Position numbers and translations under genes: made by a program. DNA of 64,000 nt, from NCBI RefSeq assembly GCF_900232905.1, contig NZ_OCTQ01000005.1, positions 62,001-126,000 on the forward strand, given 5' to 3'. This stretch comes from Miniphocaeibacter massiliensis. GTDB taxonomy: Bacteria > Bacillota > Clostridia > Tissierellales > Peptoniphilaceae. The stretch's first letter is position 1. Every line of letters starts with the position of its first letter. This document shows, in pieces, positions 52,362 to 62,730 of the stretch. The notes beneath the pieces are model-generated. The model saw nothing but the letters and a program-made list of their open reading frames with translations, did not search any database and was not told the DNA's origin.

Positions 52362-53609
52362 ATGGCAAAAATTAATAAAGAGGATATTAAAAAGGTAGTA
52401 CTGGCTTATTCTGGAGGACTAGACACTTCTATAATCATTTCTTGGTTAAAGGAAAATTATGGTTGTGAAGTTATTGCAGTTGTAGGTAATGTAGGTCAAG
52501 ATGATGAACTAGAGGGTTTAGAGGACAAAGCTATTGCATCAGGTGCTTCTAAAATTTACATAGAAGACTTAGTTGACGAATTCGTTGAAGATTTTGTTTT
52601 TGAAACTTTAAAAGCTGGTGCTAAATATGAGGGAAGATATTTACTAGGTACTGCATTTGCAAGACCTGTTATTGCTAAAAGACTTGTTGAAATAGCTAAA
52701 GAAGAAAATGCAGATGCCATTGTTCACGGTTGTACTGGTAAGGGTAATGACCAAGTTCGTTTTGAACTTACTGTTAAGGCTTTTGACCCTGACATGCCTG
52801 TTATTGCACCTTGGAGAACTTGGGAAATTAAGTCTAGAGAAGATGAAATTGAGTATGCTAAGAAAAGAAACATTCCTCTTCCAGCAGAGCAAGAAAAACT
52901 ATATTCAGAAGATAGAAATATTTGGCATATTTCTCATGAAGGTTTAGAGCTAGAATATCCTGATACTGAACCAGATTATAGCAGAGTTTTAAAATTATCT
53001 GTTTCACCAGAAGAAGCTCCAGACAAACCAACTTATGTTACTATAAGATTTGACAAAGGTGTACCTGTTGCTGTTGACGGCGAGTATATGAAAGGTGCAG
53101 ACATTATTTCATATCTTAACAAAATTGGTGGAGAAAACGGAATAGGTATTGACGATATTATAGAAAACAGACTTGTAGGTATGAAAGTTAGAGGAGTTTA
53201 TGAAAACGCAGGTGGTAGAATTTTATACACTGCCCATGAAATATTAGAGTCTTTAACTTTAGACAGAGATACCATGCACTACAAAGACAAGGTAGCTGTT
53301 GAGTTTGCAGATTTGGTTTACAATGGTTTATGGTTTACTACTTTAAGAGAATCTCTTTCAGCTTTTGTTAATAAAACTCAAGAAACTGTTAGTGGTGATG
53401 TTAAGTTGAAATTATATAAAGGTAATGTTGTAAATGCTGGAGTTACTTCTCCATATACTTTATATGACGAAGAATACGCTACTTTTGGAGAAGACGGAGT
53501 TTATGACCAAACTGATAGTCAAGGTTTTGTAAATTTATATTCTCTACCTATAAAAGTACAAGCTATGATGAAGAAAAAAGTTAAAGCAAGTAAAGAACAA
53601 GGAAAATAA
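52362..53609 (+). CDS. argG: Argininosuccinate synthase
   Basis: 415 residues. The ATP-pyrophosphatase P-loop [20 protein letters not shown] is at residue 14, with [25 protein letters not shown] and [19 protein letters not shown]. It ligates citrulline and aspartate. It is preceded by AGGAGG, a T-box and a repeat array. argH starts 1 base after its stop. The early arginine genes (argB, argC, argJ) and otc are not in the window, so it may work in a citrulline/arginine salvage cycle. Confidence 0.96.
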   Translation: MAKINKEDIKKVVLAYSGGLDTSIIISWLKENYGCEVIAVVGNVGQDDELEGLEDKAIASGASKIYIEDLVDEFVEDFVFETLKAGAKYEGRYLLGTAFARPVIAKRLVEIAKEENADAIVHGCTGKGNDQVRFELTVKAFDPDMPVIAPWRTWEIKSREDEIEYAKKRNIPLPAEQEKLYSEDRNIWHISHEGLELEYPDTEPDYSRVLKLSVSPEEAPDKPTYVTIRFDKGVPVAVDGEYMKGADIISYLNKIGGENGIGIDDIIENRLVGMKVRGVYENAGGRILYTAHEILESLTLDRDTMHYKDKVAVEFADLVYNGLWFTTLRESLSAFVNKTQETVSGDVKLKLYKGNVVNAGVTSPYTLYDEEYATFGEDGVYDQTDSQGFVNLYSLPIKVQAMMKKKVKASKEQGK

Positions 53610-53610
53610 T

Positions 53611-54993
53611 ATGAAAATGTGGAGTGGCCGTTTCAAAAAGGAACTGGACAGTTTAGCAAATGATTTTAATTCTTCTATTTCGGTAGATTATAAAATGTAC
53701 CAAGAAGACATTAAAGGTTCAATTGCCCATGCTACTATGCTTAATGAAATTGGCATTGTTAAAGAAGAAGATTTTAATAAAATAAAAAATGGTTTGGAAG
53801 CTATTTTAAAAGATTTAGATAGTGGAGAGCTTGAGTTTAACCCGACTTCAGAAGACATTCACATGTTTATAGAGGAAGAACTTACAAACAGAGTTGGAGA
53901 AGCGGGAAAGAGACTTCATACAGCAAGGTCTAGAAATGATCAGGTTGCTGTAGACATTAGAATGTATTTAAGAAATAGAATTACAGATTTAATAGGTGAT
54001 ACTAAAAAACTTATTGACACATTAATTACTCTTTCTGAAGAGAATCTAAATACAGTAATGCCTGGATATACTCACTTACAAGTTGCTCAGCCTGTAACTT
54101 TTGCTCACCATGTTATGGCTTATGTTCAAATGCTTGTCAGAGATATTACTAGATTTAAAGATTGCTACAAGAGAATGAATGAAAACCCACTAGGAAGTGG
54201 AGCTTTAGCTACGACGACTTATCCAATTGACAGGTTTAGAACTACTGAACTTTTAGGCTTTGACATTCCAACGAGAAATAGTTTAGACTCTGTTTCTGAC
54301 AGAGATTTTGTAGCAGAACTTAACTTTGACATTTCTATGGTTATGTTACATTTGTCTAGATTTTCTGAAGAAATTATTCTTTGGGCTAGTCAAGAATTTA
54401 AGTATATAGAGTTAGACGACAGTTACTCTACAGGTTCATCTATTATGCCTCAAAAGAAAAACCCTGACATGGCAGAACTTGTAAGGGGTAAAAGCTCTAG
54501 GGTTTTTGGTAATTTAATGGCTACTTTAAATATGATTAAAGCTTTACCACTTGCTTATAACAAGGACTTACAAGAAGATAAAGAAAATATTTTTGATAGT
54601 ATAGAAACTTTGGAAATTTGCCTTTTAGTATTTGAAGGTATGATGAGAACTTTAAAAGTTAACTCAAACAATATGAGAGAAAAGGCTAAGAAAGGCTTTA
54701 TTAACGCTACTGACTTAGCAGACTATCTTGTTAAAAAGGGAATGGCTTTTAGAGATGCTTATAAAATAACTGGACAACTTGTTGGCTATTGTGTAGATGA
54801 AAGCAAGTCTTTAGAAGATTTATCTATGGAAGAACTTAAAAAATACTCTGAAGTTTTTGAAGAAGATGTTTATGAGTTTATAGATTTAGACTTTATTTTG
54901 GCACAAAGAAAAGTTTATGGCGGTCCTAGTCCAGAGGCTGTTAAAGTGCAAATAAAAGATACAAAAGAATATATTGAAAAATTAGGTTTATAA
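53611..54993 (+). CDS. argH: Argininosuccinate lyase
   Basis: 460 residues, fumarase/aspartase superfamily. MKMWSGRFKKELDSLANDFN starts it; DIHMFIEEELTNRVGEAGKR, TARSRNDQVAVDIRMYLR, PGYTHLQVAQPVTFAHH and the signature TGSSIMPQKKNPDMAELVRG (about 280) follow. It cleaves argininosuccinate to arginine and fumarate. It is tightly coupled to argG. The terminator lies 14 bases after the stop. Confidence 0.96.
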   Translation: MKMWSGRFKKELDSLANDFNSSISVDYKMYQEDIKGSIAHATMLNEIGIVKEEDFNKIKNGLEAILKDLDSGELEFNPTSEDIHMFIEEELTNRVGEAGKRLHTARSRNDQVAVDIRMYLRNRITDLIGDTKKLIDTLITLSEENLNTVMPGYTHLQVAQPVTFAHHVMAYVQMLVRDITRFKDCYKRMNENPLGSGALATTTYPIDRFRTTELLGFDIPTRNSLDSVSDRDFVAELNFDISMVMLHLSRFSEEIILWASQEFKYIELDDSYSTGSSIMPQKKNPDMAELVRGKSSRVFGNLMATLNMIKALPLAYNKDLQEDKENIFDSIETLEICLLVFEGMMRTLKVNSNNMREKAKKGFINATDLADYLVKKGMAFRDAYKITGQLVGYCVDESKSLEDLSMEELKKYSEVFEEDVYEFIDLDFILAQRKVYGGPSPEAVKVQIKDTKEYIEKLGL

Positions 54994-55006
54994 ATTTAAG
55001 ATGTTG

Positions 55007-55037
55007 AGGAGAATTGAATATTCAATTCTCCTTTTTT
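55007..55037 (+). terminator. Terminator after argH
   Basis: AGGAGAATTGAA/TTCAATTCTCCT perfect 12-bp stem and a six-T run. Confidence 0.9.
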
Positions 55038-55127
55038 GTAGTAATCTTTAAGAAAGCAAGTAATATCAAGTATTGTGTTTTTTATTTTTATACAATGTAG
55101 TTAGCTAGTTGAAGCGAGGTGTATTTA

Positions 55128-56099
55128 ATGTACGAATGGCAAAAGCAGATTCAAACAATTGTAGATGAAATAGACAAGTGTATTAAAAATTACAACAGTG
55201 AAGATTTGACACTTAAATCTCTTTCTAACAGTTTGGGATATTCAGAATTTTATATGACAAGGAAATTCAAAGAAATAGCTGGGATACAATTTAGAGACTA
55301 TTTAAGATATAGAAAGCTTGGGTTTGCATTAAAAGAGATTAGGGATACCGACAGAAATATTGTAAATATTGCTTTTGATTATGGGTTTTCATCGCATGAG
55401 GCTTTTACAAGAGCTTTTAAAAAGGCGTACGGCATTACTCCAACAGAGTATAGAAAAAATCCTAAGCCAGTTGTTCTTCGTACTAAAATTTCCCCGTTTG
55501 ACCGCTATTTTTTAGGATTAGGAGAGATAGGTATGATAAAAAGCACAGAAGATATTAAAACTTATTTTATAACAATTCCCGCCCATAAGTTTTTGCACAT
55601 TAAAAATTATGAAAGTAATGGGTATTGGGATTTTTGGGAAAAACAAAGTGTGATTGAAGGACAAGATTGTGATACTATTTGTGGGTTGTTAGATAGTATA
55701 AAAGGTAAACTTGACGATGACGAAGGAAGTGAGTCAGATGCAAGTAGTGGTCAGGTTATGGCATATATAAACGATTCAAAAGGCAGGCTTTGTGATTGGG
55801 GGTTTTTACGAACTGAATGTTATGGAGTGCGTTTGCCAATAGATTATAATGGAGAAATACCGCCACAAATGCAAATGATAGACATACCTGAAGGAGAATA
55901 TATTGTTTTTGAACATGGTCGTTTTGATTATGAACAAGAACATCGCAGTTTAGAGGAAAAGATAGAAAAAGCGATGTCGGAATTTAGTTTTGAAGATACT
56001 GGATATTCTTATGATAAAGAAGAAGGCAGGATTATGTATTTTCATTTTGATCCTGAAAGGTATTGGAAATACATTAGACCTGTAAAAAGAGTTGAATAA
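55128..56099 (+). CDS. AraC-family regulator with GyrI-like effector-binding domain
   Basis: 323 residues from the ATG at 55128 (GAGGTG ahead; the GTG at 55119 overlaps that site). Residues 1-105 hold the two AraC helix-turn-helices (TLKSLSNSLGYSEFYMTRKF, VNIAFDYGFSSHEAFTRAFK, YGITPTEYRK). Residues about 140-323 form a GyrI/SOUL-like small-molecule domain (ITIPAHKFLHI, IDIPEGEYIVFEHGRFDYEQ), as in MarA/Rob-type and BmrR-like regulators. The target is unknown; no transporter is adjacent. Confidence 0.85.
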   Translation: MYEWQKQIQTIVDEIDKCIKNYNSEDLTLKSLSNSLGYSEFYMTRKFKEIAGIQFRDYLRYRKLGFALKEIRDTDRNIVNIAFDYGFSSHEAFTRAFKKAYGITPTEYRKNPKPVVLRTKISPFDRYFLGLGEIGMIKSTEDIKTYFITIPAHKFLHIKNYESNGYWDFWEKQSVIEGQDCDTICGLLDSIKGKLDDDEGSESDASSGQVMAYINDSKGRLCDWGFLRTECYGVRLPIDYNGEIPPQMQMIDIPEGEYIVFEHGRFDYEQEHRSLEEKIEKAMSEFSFEDTGYSYDKEEGRIMYFHFDPERYWKYIRPVKRVE

Positions 56100-56121
56100 A
56101 ACAGCATTTTATGTATAAAGG

Positions 56122-56155
56122 GAGAGAATTGAATTTTTGATTCTCATCTTTTTTA
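56122..56155 (+). terminator. Hairpin terminator after the AraC regulator
   Basis: GAGAAT-tgaatttttg-ATTCTC with a run of T; AT-rich and short. Confidence 0.55.
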
Positions 56156-56350
56156 TATTGTTGTAACTTAAAGCAATTCTAAGAATATGTCTTTAACTAT
56201 ATTTAATTACTCTATTAAAAATGAATTGTGTTTATAGGTTAAATTTAAAAGATTATAGAAAAAATAATTATTATTAAGTATAAAAAACAAAACAGTCTCA
56301 TTGTAATTATAGATATAATATATTATCGTAATTATAAAGGAGGTAGTAAA

Positions 56351-56830
56351 ATGGCTAAGGAAGACAAGAAAGATTTTAATAAAATGCTTAATGATAGTAA
56401 GGATATGCCTAAAATTACGGTTATAACGGATGAAAAATCTATTGAAAAATATGGTGGTTCAAAGATGTATTTTGCTCCTCCAATAGATTACGATACTGTA
56501 ATGAGATTAATACCTTTTGGAAAGTTAATTACTATAGGTAAAATACGTGAGTATTTTGCAAAATTAAATAATGCAGATTTTACCGAACCAATTACAGCGG
56601 GAATTTTTGTGTCGATAGCGGCATGGGCTAGTTATCAAAGAGAAGATGATAAAACTCCTTATTGGAGAACTTTGAAAGCAAACGGGGAATTAAACCCTAA
56701 GTATCCTGGTGGTATAGAGTCTCAAAGGAGCAAGTTGGAAGAGGAAGGACACACTATAATACAAAAGGGTAGAAAAAACTTAAGGTATTATGTTGAGGAT
56801 TATGAAGAAAAACTTTTCGATTTAGTTTAA
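56351..56830 (+). CDS. MGMT-family alkyltransferase-like protein (ATL)
   Basis: 159 residues resembling the C-terminal domain of O6-methylguanine-DNA methyltransferase: PFGKLITIGKIREYFAKLNN, ITAGIFVSIAAWAS, then YWRTLKANGELNPKYPGG and EEEGHTIIQKG. Where MGMT has the acceptor Cys in PCHR, this protein reads PYWR, so it cannot be an alkyl-acceptor. Such proteins (ATL) bind alkylated bases and hand them to nucleotide-excision repair. This is a known clade with an N-terminal charged extension, here residues 1-45. AGGAGG-like site before the ATG. Monocistronic. Confidence 0.75.
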   Translation: MAKEDKKDFNKMLNDSKDMPKITVITDEKSIEKYGGSKMYFAPPIDYDTVMRLIPFGKLITIGKIREYFAKLNNADFTEPITAGIFVSIAAWASYQREDDKTPYWRTLKANGELNPKYPGGIESQRSKLEEEGHTIIQKGRKNLRYYVEDYEEKLFDLV

Positions 56831-56845
56831 TGTGGTTATGTAAGT

Positions 56846-56882
56846 AAAAATGGTGTAAGGGTATATTTGCACCATTTTTTAT
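56846..56882 (+). terminator. Terminator after the ATL gene
   Basis: AAAAATGGTG pairs with CACCATTTTT across a 14-base loop, followed by T. Confidence 0.7.
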
Positions 56883-57060
56883 TTGGGAAATTTTCAAAGA
56901 TTTTATTCTACTAACAAGAGTTGAATAAGATGGGTTAAAGGTGTTTTAGGCATAAAATAACAATTTGGATTGTAATATTAAAAATGTTTGTAAAAGTCTT
57001 CGTATAATTGTGTAGTTGATATATAATAGATACTAACTTTATTTATGCGGAGGTTTTTTA

Positions 57061-57744
57061 TTGAGAAAAAAGTTTTTTAATAATACTATTGTTTTTATTC
57101 TTTTGTTAACGTTTACTGCAGGTTATGCTAATATTCTTTCTATTTATACAGTTGGTACGCCTTCTACTCACATGACGGGTAGTCTTACAAATATTTCTTA
57201 TTCTTTATTTGAATTGGACATGAAAAGGTCTTTGTTGTTGTTTTCTTTTATATTATTGTTTTTATTAGGGGGAGCTATTTCAGGATATATTTTTTCTAAC
57301 AGACAGTTTGGTAGGGGGAAAAGTTATGGGGTTTTGCTAATTATTGTAGGGATAATTCTTGCGATAGTTGAAACTACTATAGCTAATAGATATATTGTTA
57401 CGGCGATAGTAGTTATACTCAGCGGAACTCAAAATGGTTTGAATATAACTTATAATGAGATTACTATTCGCACTACTCATATGACAGGGTATTTGTCGGA
57501 TATAGGTAGGCTTGTTGGGTTGAAACTTGGCGGAAAGAAAATAGAGGAGGGTAAATTAGCGTATTTAATTTTAGCTGTTTTTATGTATTTTTTAGGTGGT
57601 GTTGTTGCTATATTTCTGTCTTTACCCAATCATGGTCACAATTTTTATGAAATTTCTATCCTTTATATAGTAGCAGGTATTTTCTATTTGAATTTTATAT
57701 ATAATAAGGAAGTAAGTGAGGAGATAAAGAAATACAGTAAATAA
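57061..57744 (+). CDS. DUF1275 (YoaK-like) membrane protein
   Basis: 227 residues from a TTG start directly after GGAGG-TTTTTTA. Six helices; family features are GYANILSIYT, TPSTHMTGSLTNISYSL, LSGTQNGLNITYNEIT, the second THMTGYLSDIGRLVG, and the closing helix. The function is unknown, though members are often induced by stress. Monocistronic, upstream of the ribosomal operon but separated by a terminator. Confidence 0.85.
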   Translation: MRKKFFNNTIVFILLLTFTAGYANILSIYTVGTPSTHMTGSLTNISYSLFELDMKRSLLLFSFILLFLLGGAISGYIFSNRQFGRGKSYGVLLIIVGIILAIVETTIANRYIVTAIVVILSGTQNGLNITYNEITIRTTHMTGYLSDIGRLVGLKLGGKKIEEGKLAYLILAVFMYFLGGVVAIFLSLPNHGHNFYEISILYIVAGIFYLNFIYNKEVSEEIKKYSK

Positions 57745-57801
57745 TTTGTATGCTTATTTTATAAATTTTTTATTGTTTTAATATTTTTGGATTTATTTGT
57801 T

Positions 57802-57835
57802 AGGAATTGCAAAAAAAACTTGCAATTCCTAATTT
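57802..57835 (+). terminator. Terminator ahead of the ribosomal protein operon
   Basis: AGGAATTGCAA-aaaaaac-TTGCAATTCCT, an 11-bp stem followed by AATTTATTT. Confidence 0.75.
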
Positions 57836-57839
57836 ATTT

Positions 57840-58056
57840 GTATATAATGAATGAGTGCCTAAAAGGGAAAAAGCGTTGAAACGGGAGGTTGCTGAGTTTT
57901 TCAGGGAATTTTCGTGGAGTATGTCTGATGTGATTCGGGCGGAAAAGATTACTTATTGACTGAAAAGTCAATTTAAATAAGGGCACGATACACCCGGAAC
58001 GGTGTATGGGAGATAAGTAGTCATACGCTTCCTTTAAAAATATGAGGAGGTGCCAA
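57840..58056 (+). promoter_or_regulatory. 5' leader of the S10 ribosomal operon
   Basis: About 215 bases ahead of rpsJ, richer in GC than the neighbourhood, with hairpins TTGACT-GAAA-AGTCAA (about 57956) and ACACC-CGGAAC-GGTGT (about 57990). Leaders of the S10 operon in Firmicutes commonly fold for ribosomal-protein autoregulation, but no named family could be confirmed. AGGAGGTG before rpsJ. Confidence 0.5.
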
Positions 58057-58057
58057 T

Positions 58058-58366
58058 ATGGCAAAACAAAAAATAAGAATTAGACTTAGAGCTTATGATC
58101 ATGAGATAATCGATCAATCTGCTCAAAAAATCGTGGAAGCTACAAAAAGAACAGGAGCTGATGTTTCTGGTCCAATTCCACTACCAACAGAAAAGGAAAT
58201 CATTACAATCTTAAGAGCTGTTCATAAGTATAAAGACAGTAGAGAGCAGTTCGAACAAAGAACTCATAAAAGACTTATTGATATCTTAAATCCTAACAAG
58301 AACACACTAGAAGCGTTAAAGAAATTAAATTTACCTGCTGGTGTAGATATCGAAATTAAGTTGTAA
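58058..58366 (+). CDS. rpsJ: Ribosomal protein S10
   Basis: 102 residues, normal length. [20 protein letters not shown] and [16 protein letters not shown] are invariant S10 elements, including RTHKRLIDI near the end. It is part of the 30S head and also the transcription antitermination protein NusE. First gene of the S10-spc operon; order here is rpsJ, rplC, rplD, rplW, rplB, rpsS, rplV, rpsC, rplP, rpmC, rpsQ, rplN, rplX, rplE. Confidence 0.98.
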   Translation: MAKQKIRIRLRAYDHEIIDQSAQKIVEATKRTGADVSGPIPLPTEKEIITILRAVHKYKDSREQFEQRTHKRLIDILNPNKNTLEALKKLNLPAGVDIEIKL

Positions 58367-58418
58367 ATCTTAGAACGATTGTAAATCAATCCGCTGTAAG
58401 TAATTAGGAGGTGTGCTC

Positions 58419-59048
58419 ATGAAGAGTATATTAGGAAAGAAAATCGGGATGACTCAAATTTTCTTAGAAGATGGAGAGTTAATTCCTGTAACAGTTATCG
58501 AGGCTGGCCCTATGATTGTTACTCAAGTAAAGTCAGTTGATACTGATGGATATAATGCTATTCAAGTTGGTTATGTTGATGCTAAAGAGAAAAAAGTTAA
58601 CCAACCAATGAAAGGTCATTTTGACAAAGCTGGTACTGGATACAAAAAGTATCTTAGAGAGTTTTCTGTTAATAATGGCGAAAGTTTTGAAGTTGGAACA
58701 GAAATAAAAGTTGATATTTTCCAAGAAAATGACAAGATTGATGTTTATGGTACTTCAAAGGGTAAAGGAACTCAAGGTTCTATCGTTAGACACAACTACA
58801 GTAGAGGTCCTGAATCTCACGGTTCTAAATCTCACAGAGTTGCTGGTGCTAGATCTGCTGGTGCTTATCCAGGTCGTGTTTTCAAAGGTAGAAAAGGTAG
58901 TGGTAAGACTGGTAATGAAAGAGTTACTATTCAAAACTTAACTATCGTTAGAGTGGATGCTGACAAGAATCTTATTTTAGTTAAAGGCGCTGTTCCTGGA
59001 CCTAAAGGTGGATTAGTTACTATAAAAGAATCAGTTAAAACAAAGTAG
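58419..59048 (+). CDS. rplC: Ribosomal protein L3
   Basis: 209 residues from the ATG at 58419, placed by AGGAGGTG five bases earlier (the ATG-less extension upstream is a GTG within that site). MKSILGKKIGMTQIF and the conserved loop GSKSHRVAGARSAGAYPGRV with FKGRKGSGKTGNERV mark L3, which binds 23S rRNA near the peptidyl-transferase centre. 52 bases separate it from rpsJ. Confidence 0.97.
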   Translation: MKSILGKKIGMTQIFLEDGELIPVTVIEAGPMIVTQVKSVDTDGYNAIQVGYVDAKEKKVNQPMKGHFDKAGTGYKKYLREFSVNNGESFEVGTEIKVDIFQENDKIDVYGTSKGKGTQGSIVRHNYSRGPESHGSKSHRVAGARSAGAYPGRVFKGRKGSGKTGNERVTIQNLTIVRVDADKNLILVKGAVPGPKGGLVTIKESVKTK

Positions 59049-59073
59049 TTATTTTTAGGAAGGAGGAATAGAT

Positions 59074-59697
59074 ATGCCTAATGTTACATTATATAACCAA
59101 CTAGGAGAGTCTGTTGGTGAAATAGAGTTAAATGAAGCTATATTTGGCGTAGAAATAAATGAGCATGTTGTATATGAAGTAGTTAAAAATCAACTTGCTA
59201 ATAAAAGACAAGGTACTCAATCTGCTAAGACAAGAGCTGAAGTTAGAGGCGGAGGTAGAAAACCTTGGAGACAAAAAGGAACTGGACGTGCTCGTCAAGG
59301 AAGTACAAGAAGTCCACAATGGGCTGGTGGTGGAGTTGTTTTTGCACCGAAACCAAGAGATTACAGTTACAATGTTCCTAAGAAAATTAGAAGAAATGCT
59401 TTAAAATCAGTTTTAACTTCTAAGGTAAATGATGAGGAAATCATTGTTTTAGATAAGTTGAACTTTGATAATATAAGTACAAAAACTGCAAAAAAAGTTT
59501 TAGAAGATATTAAAGCTGCTAAAAAAGCTTTAATCGTTGTTGAAAATAAAGACGAAGCTGTTTATAAATCTTTTAGAAATTTAGTTGGAGTTGAGGTTGC
59601 AGAAGCTGACAATATTAATGTTTATGATATTTTAAGACATGATTCATTTGTTGTTACACAAGATGCAGTTAAGAAGATTGAGGAGGTGTTCGCATAA
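59074..59697 (+). CDS. rplD: Ribosomal protein L4
   Basis: 207 residues. The exit-tunnel extension is intact: [20 protein letters not shown] near residue 65, followed by [21 protein letters not shown]4 lines the nascent-chain tunnel, and in E. coli it also represses its own operon. The stop overlaps the rplW start (TAATG). The ribosome binding site is GGAGGA. Confidence 0.98.
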   Translation: MPNVTLYNQLGESVGEIELNEAIFGVEINEHVVYEVVKNQLANKRQGTQSAKTRAEVRGGGRKPWRQKGTGRARQGSTRSPQWAGGGVVFAPKPRDYSYNVPKKIRRNALKSVLTSKVNDEEIIVLDKLNFDNISTKTAKKVLEDIKAAKKALIVVENKDEAVYKSFRNLVGVEVAEADNINVYDILRHDSFVVTQDAVKKIEEVFA

Positions 59698-59993
59698 TGA
59701 CATCACCACACGATATAATTATTAAGCCTATTATTACTGAGGATTCTATGGGAAGAATGGACGAAGGTGTTTATACTTTCAAGGTTGCTAAAAATGCAAC
59801 TAAGTCTGAGGTTAAGAAGGCTGTTGAAGTAGTTTTCGGCGAAGGTGTTAAAGTTGCTAAGGTTAACACTATGAATGTTAGAGGAAAAATGAAAAGAGTC
59901 GGAGCGAATGTAGGAAAAACACCTGATTGGAAAAAAGCAATAGTTACATTAGCGAAAGATTCTAAGGCTATTGAATTCTTTGAAGGTTTATAA
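59697..59993 (+). CDS. rplW: Ribosomal protein L23
   Basis: 98 residues: [40 protein letters not shown] and the loop [20 protein letters not shown], all typical. L23 sits at the tunnel exit and docks trigger factor and SRP. It is translationally coupled to rplD (one-base overlap). Confidence 0.97.
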   Translation: MTSPHDIIIKPIITEDSMGRMDEGVYTFKVAKNATKSEVKKAVEVVFGEGVKVAKVNTMNVRGKMKRVGANVGKTPDWKKAIVTLAKDSKAIEFFEGL

Positions 59994-60010
59994 GATAGGG
60001 GGTATATAAC

Positions 60011-60841
60011 ATGGCTATAAGAAAATACAAACCAACCTCTGCCGGAGTACGTGGTATGAGCGTACTAAGCTTTGAAGAAATCACAAAGAAAGCACCTGAA
60101 AAATCTTTAACTGTTAGTTTAAGTAAGTCAGGTGGTAGAAATTCACATGGTAGAATTACTATTCGTCATAGAGGCGGCGGAGCTAAGAGAAGATACAGAA
60201 TAATAGATTTTAAAAGAGATAAAGATGGTATTCCAGCTACTGTAGCTGCTATTGAGTACGATCCAAACAGAACTGCTAATATTGCACTTTTAAATTATGC
60301 AGATGGAGAAAAAAGATATATTTTAGCTCCTAATGGATTGAAAGTTGGATACAAGATTGAGTCTGGTGAAAATGCTGATATTATGATTGGTAATGCTTTA
60401 AAATTAAAGGATATTCCTGTTGGTACTATCGTTCATAATATTGAATTAAAACCTGGAAAAGGTGGTCAATTAGCTAGAACTGCTGGTGCAGAAGCTCAAT
60501 TGATGGCTAAAGAAGGAAGATATGCTCAGTTAAAATTACCTTCTGGTGAGTTTAGATTAGTTTTACAAGAGTGTCGTGCTACTGTTGGACAAGTTGGTAA
60601 CTTAAGTAATGAACTTGTTACTGTTGGTAAGGCAGGTCGTTCAAGACATATGGGTAAGAGACCTCACGTTAGAGGTTCTGCGATGAACCCTGTTGATCAT
60701 CCACACGGTGGTGGGGAAGGTAGAACTCCTGTAGGTCGTCCAGCTCCGTCTACTCCTTGGGGTAAACCAGCTTTAGGTTTAAAAACTAGAAAGAAAAATA
60801 AAAAATCCGATATGTATATCGTAAGAAGAAGAACTAAGTAG
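60011..60841 (+). CDS. rplB: Ribosomal protein L2
   Basis: 276 residues. [36 protein letters not shown] and the peptidyl-transferase-region segment [20 protein letters not shown] (invariant His near residue 230) are present. Full length, with the usual basic C-terminus ([14 protein letters not shown]). It binds 23S rRNA domain IV. Confidence 0.98.
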   Translation: MAIRKYKPTSAGVRGMSVLSFEEITKKAPEKSLTVSLSKSGGRNSHGRITIRHRGGGAKRRYRIIDFKRDKDGIPATVAAIEYDPNRTANIALLNYADGEKRYILAPNGLKVGYKIESGENADIMIGNALKLKDIPVGTIVHNIELKPGKGGQLARTAGAEAQLMAKEGRYAQLKLPSGEFRLVLQECRATVGQVGNLSNELVTVGKAGRSRHMGKRPHVRGSAMNPVDHPHGGGEGRTPVGRPAPSTPWGKPALGLKTRKKNKKSDMYIVRRRTK

Positions 60842-60859
60842 TAAAAGGAGGCGTTATTA

Positions 60860-61144
60860 ATGGGCAGATCGTTAAAAAAAGGACCATTTTGTGATGATCA
60901 TCTTATGAAAAAGGTTGAAGCATTAAATGAATCTGGAGATAAAAAAGTTATAAAGACTTGGTCTCGTCGTTCTACAATATTTCCACAATTCGTTGGACAT
61001 ACTATAGCAGTACACGATGGTAGAAAGCATTTACCAATTTATATAACTGATGATATGGTAGGACATAAATTAGGTGAATTTGTGTCTACTAGAACTTACA
61101 GAGGACATGCTGGCAAAAACGAAAAAGGCAGCAAAGTTAGATAA
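60860..61144 (+). CDS. rpsS: Ribosomal protein S19
   Basis: 94 residues starting [20 protein letters not shown], with [20 protein letters not shown] and [17 protein letters not shown]. It contacts S13 and the 23S rRNA A-site finger in the 30S head. Its start is preceded by AAAGGAGG. Confidence 0.98.
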   Translation: MGRSLKKGPFCDDHLMKKVEALNESGDKKVIKTWSRRSTIFPQFVGHTIAVHDGRKHLPIYITDDMVGHKLGEFVSTRTYRGHAGKNEKGSKVR

Positions 61145-61161
61145 TTAAAGGAGGTACAATC

Positions 61162-61497
61162 ATGGAAGCGAAAGCTATTGCAAAATATGAAAGAATTTCA
61201 CCTCTAAAAGTTAACTTCATCTGTAAGGAAATTAGAGGGAAAAAAGTTGATGAAGCACTTGCAATCCTACAATTCACTCCTAAAAGAGGAGCTAAGGTTT
61301 TAGAAAAGGTATTGAAATCAGCAGTTGCCAATGCAGAACACAACTTCAATTTAGATAGAGATTTATTATACGTTTCAGAAGCGTATGCTAATGATGCTCC
61401 TGTTATGAAAAGATGGAGACCAAAAGCTAAGGGAATGGCTTACCCAATATTAAAAAGATCAAGCCACATTGGCGTTGTTGTTAAAGAAAGAGATTAA
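61162..61497 (+). CDS. rplV: Ribosomal protein L22
   Basis: 111 residues. [35 protein letters not shown] and the hairpin loop ([20 protein letters not shown]), which reaches into the exit tunnel near the macrolide site. Normal sequence there; no obvious resistance insertion. It lies 17 bases after rpsS. Confidence 0.97.
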   Translation: MEAKAIAKYERISPLKVNFICKEIRGKKVDEALAILQFTPKRGAKVLEKVLKSAVANAEHNFNLDRDLLYVSEAYANDAPVMKRWRPKAKGMAYPILKRSSHIGVVVKERD

Positions 61498-61512
61498 GGA
61501 GGGCGAGCGAGA

Positions 61513-62265
61513 ATGGGTCAAAAAGTAAATCCTCATGGATTAAGAGTTGGTGTTATTAAAGACTGGAGCTCTAAATGGTTTGCTAATAAAAAAGATTTTG
61601 GCGATTTAATAGTAGAGGATCACAAGATTCGTGAATTAGTTAAAAAAGAAGTTTATCTTTCTGGTGTTTCCGCTATTGAAATTGAAAGAGCTTCAAATAA
61701 AATTAAAGTTACTATCAACACTGCAAAGCCTGGAATGGTTATTGGTAGACAAGGTTCTGGTGTTGAGGTTTTAAGAAATAAAATTGAAAAAGCTACAGGT
61801 AAAAAAGTTATTGTTAATGTTGAAGAAATCAAAAGACCTGACTTAAGTGCTCAATTGGTAGCTGAGAATATTGCAGCTTCTCTTGAAAGAAGAATTTCTT
61901 TTAGAAGAGCTATGAAACAAGCTATTCAAAGAAGTATGAGAGCGGGAGCTAAGGGTATCAAAACTGCTGTTTCTGGTAGACTTGGTGGTGCTGACATGGC
62001 AAGAACTGAAGGCTATAGCGAAGGAACTATTCCTCTACAAACTCTTAGAGCTGATATTGATTATGGTTTTGCTGAAGCTGATACTACTTATGGAAAACTT
62101 GGTGTTAAGGTTTGGTTATACAAAGGTCAAGTTCTTCCTGGTATGAAAGAAGCTGAGTTACCAGAAATCAAAGGCAAGAGAAGAGACAACAGAAAAAACA
62201 AAAGAGATAATAGAAAAAATTACACTAAGAAAAACAATCAACAATCTGGTGCTAAAGGAAATTAA
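61513..62265 (+). CDS. rpsC: Ribosomal protein S3
   Basis: 250 residues. [20 protein letters not shown] starts it, and the KH domain has [20 protein letters not shown], followed by [20 protein letters not shown] and [17 protein letters not shown]. The C-terminal 30 residues are a basic Lys/Asn/Arg tail ([19 protein letters not shown]), longer than in many relatives. S3 forms part of the mRNA entry channel. Confidence 0.97.
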   Translation: MGQKVNPHGLRVGVIKDWSSKWFANKKDFGDLIVEDHKIRELVKKEVYLSGVSAIEIERASNKIKVTINTAKPGMVIGRQGSGVEVLRNKIEKATGKKVIVNVEEIKRPDLSAQLVAENIAASLERRISFRRAMKQAIQRSMRAGAKGIKTAVSGRLGGADMARTEGYSEGTIPLQTLRADIDYGFAEADTTYGKLGVKVWLYKGQVLPGMKEAELPEIKGKRRDNRKNKRDNRKNYTKKNNQQSGAKGN

Positions 62266-62289
62266 TACACTAGGAGGGAGGAATAATCT

Positions 62290-62730
62290 ATGTTAATGCC
62301 TAAAAGAGTTAAGTATCGTAAGGTTCATAGAGGCAGAATGACAGGTAAAGCTCACAGAGGTAATACTATTACTTATGGTGATTATGCTTTACAAGCGTTA
62401 GAACCTTGCTGGATGACTTCAAATCAAATAGAAGCCGCAAGACGTGCGATGACAAGATATATAAAAAGAGGCGGTAATATCTGGATCAAAGTGTTCCCAG
62501 ATAAGCCAGTGACAGAAAAACCAGCTGAAGTACGTATGGGTTCCGGTAAAGGATCTCCAGAGTATTGGGTAGCTGTGGTTAAGCCAGGTAGAATTTTGTT
62601 TGAGATGTCAGGAGTACCTGAGGAGGTAGCTAGAGAAGCAATGAGACTAGCAGCTCACAAACTTCCTATCAAGACAAAGTTCATTACTCGTGATAATACA
62701 GATAAGGATGGTGAAGCTAATGAAAACTAA
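62290..62730 (+). CDS. rplP: Ribosomal protein L16
   Basis: 146 residues. [20 protein letters not shown] and [40 protein letters not shown], and [18 protein letters not shown] are standard. L16 helps position the A-site tRNA. Its 3' end overlaps rpmC by 11 bases, and rpmC uses its last codons as ribosome binding site. Confidence 0.98.
   Translation: MLMPKRVKYRKVHRGRMTGKAHRGNTITYGDYALQALEPCWMTSNQIEAARRAMTRYIKRGGNIWIKVFPDKPVTEKPAEVRMGSGKGSPEYWVAVVKPGRILFEMSGVPEEVAREAMRLAAHKLPIKTKFITRDNTDKDGEANEN

Noticed and set aside
62690-62719. Upstream ATG for rpmC
   Set aside because: It would put ten extra residues before the conserved L29 N-terminus and lies deep in rplP; the ATG at 62720 fits the family.
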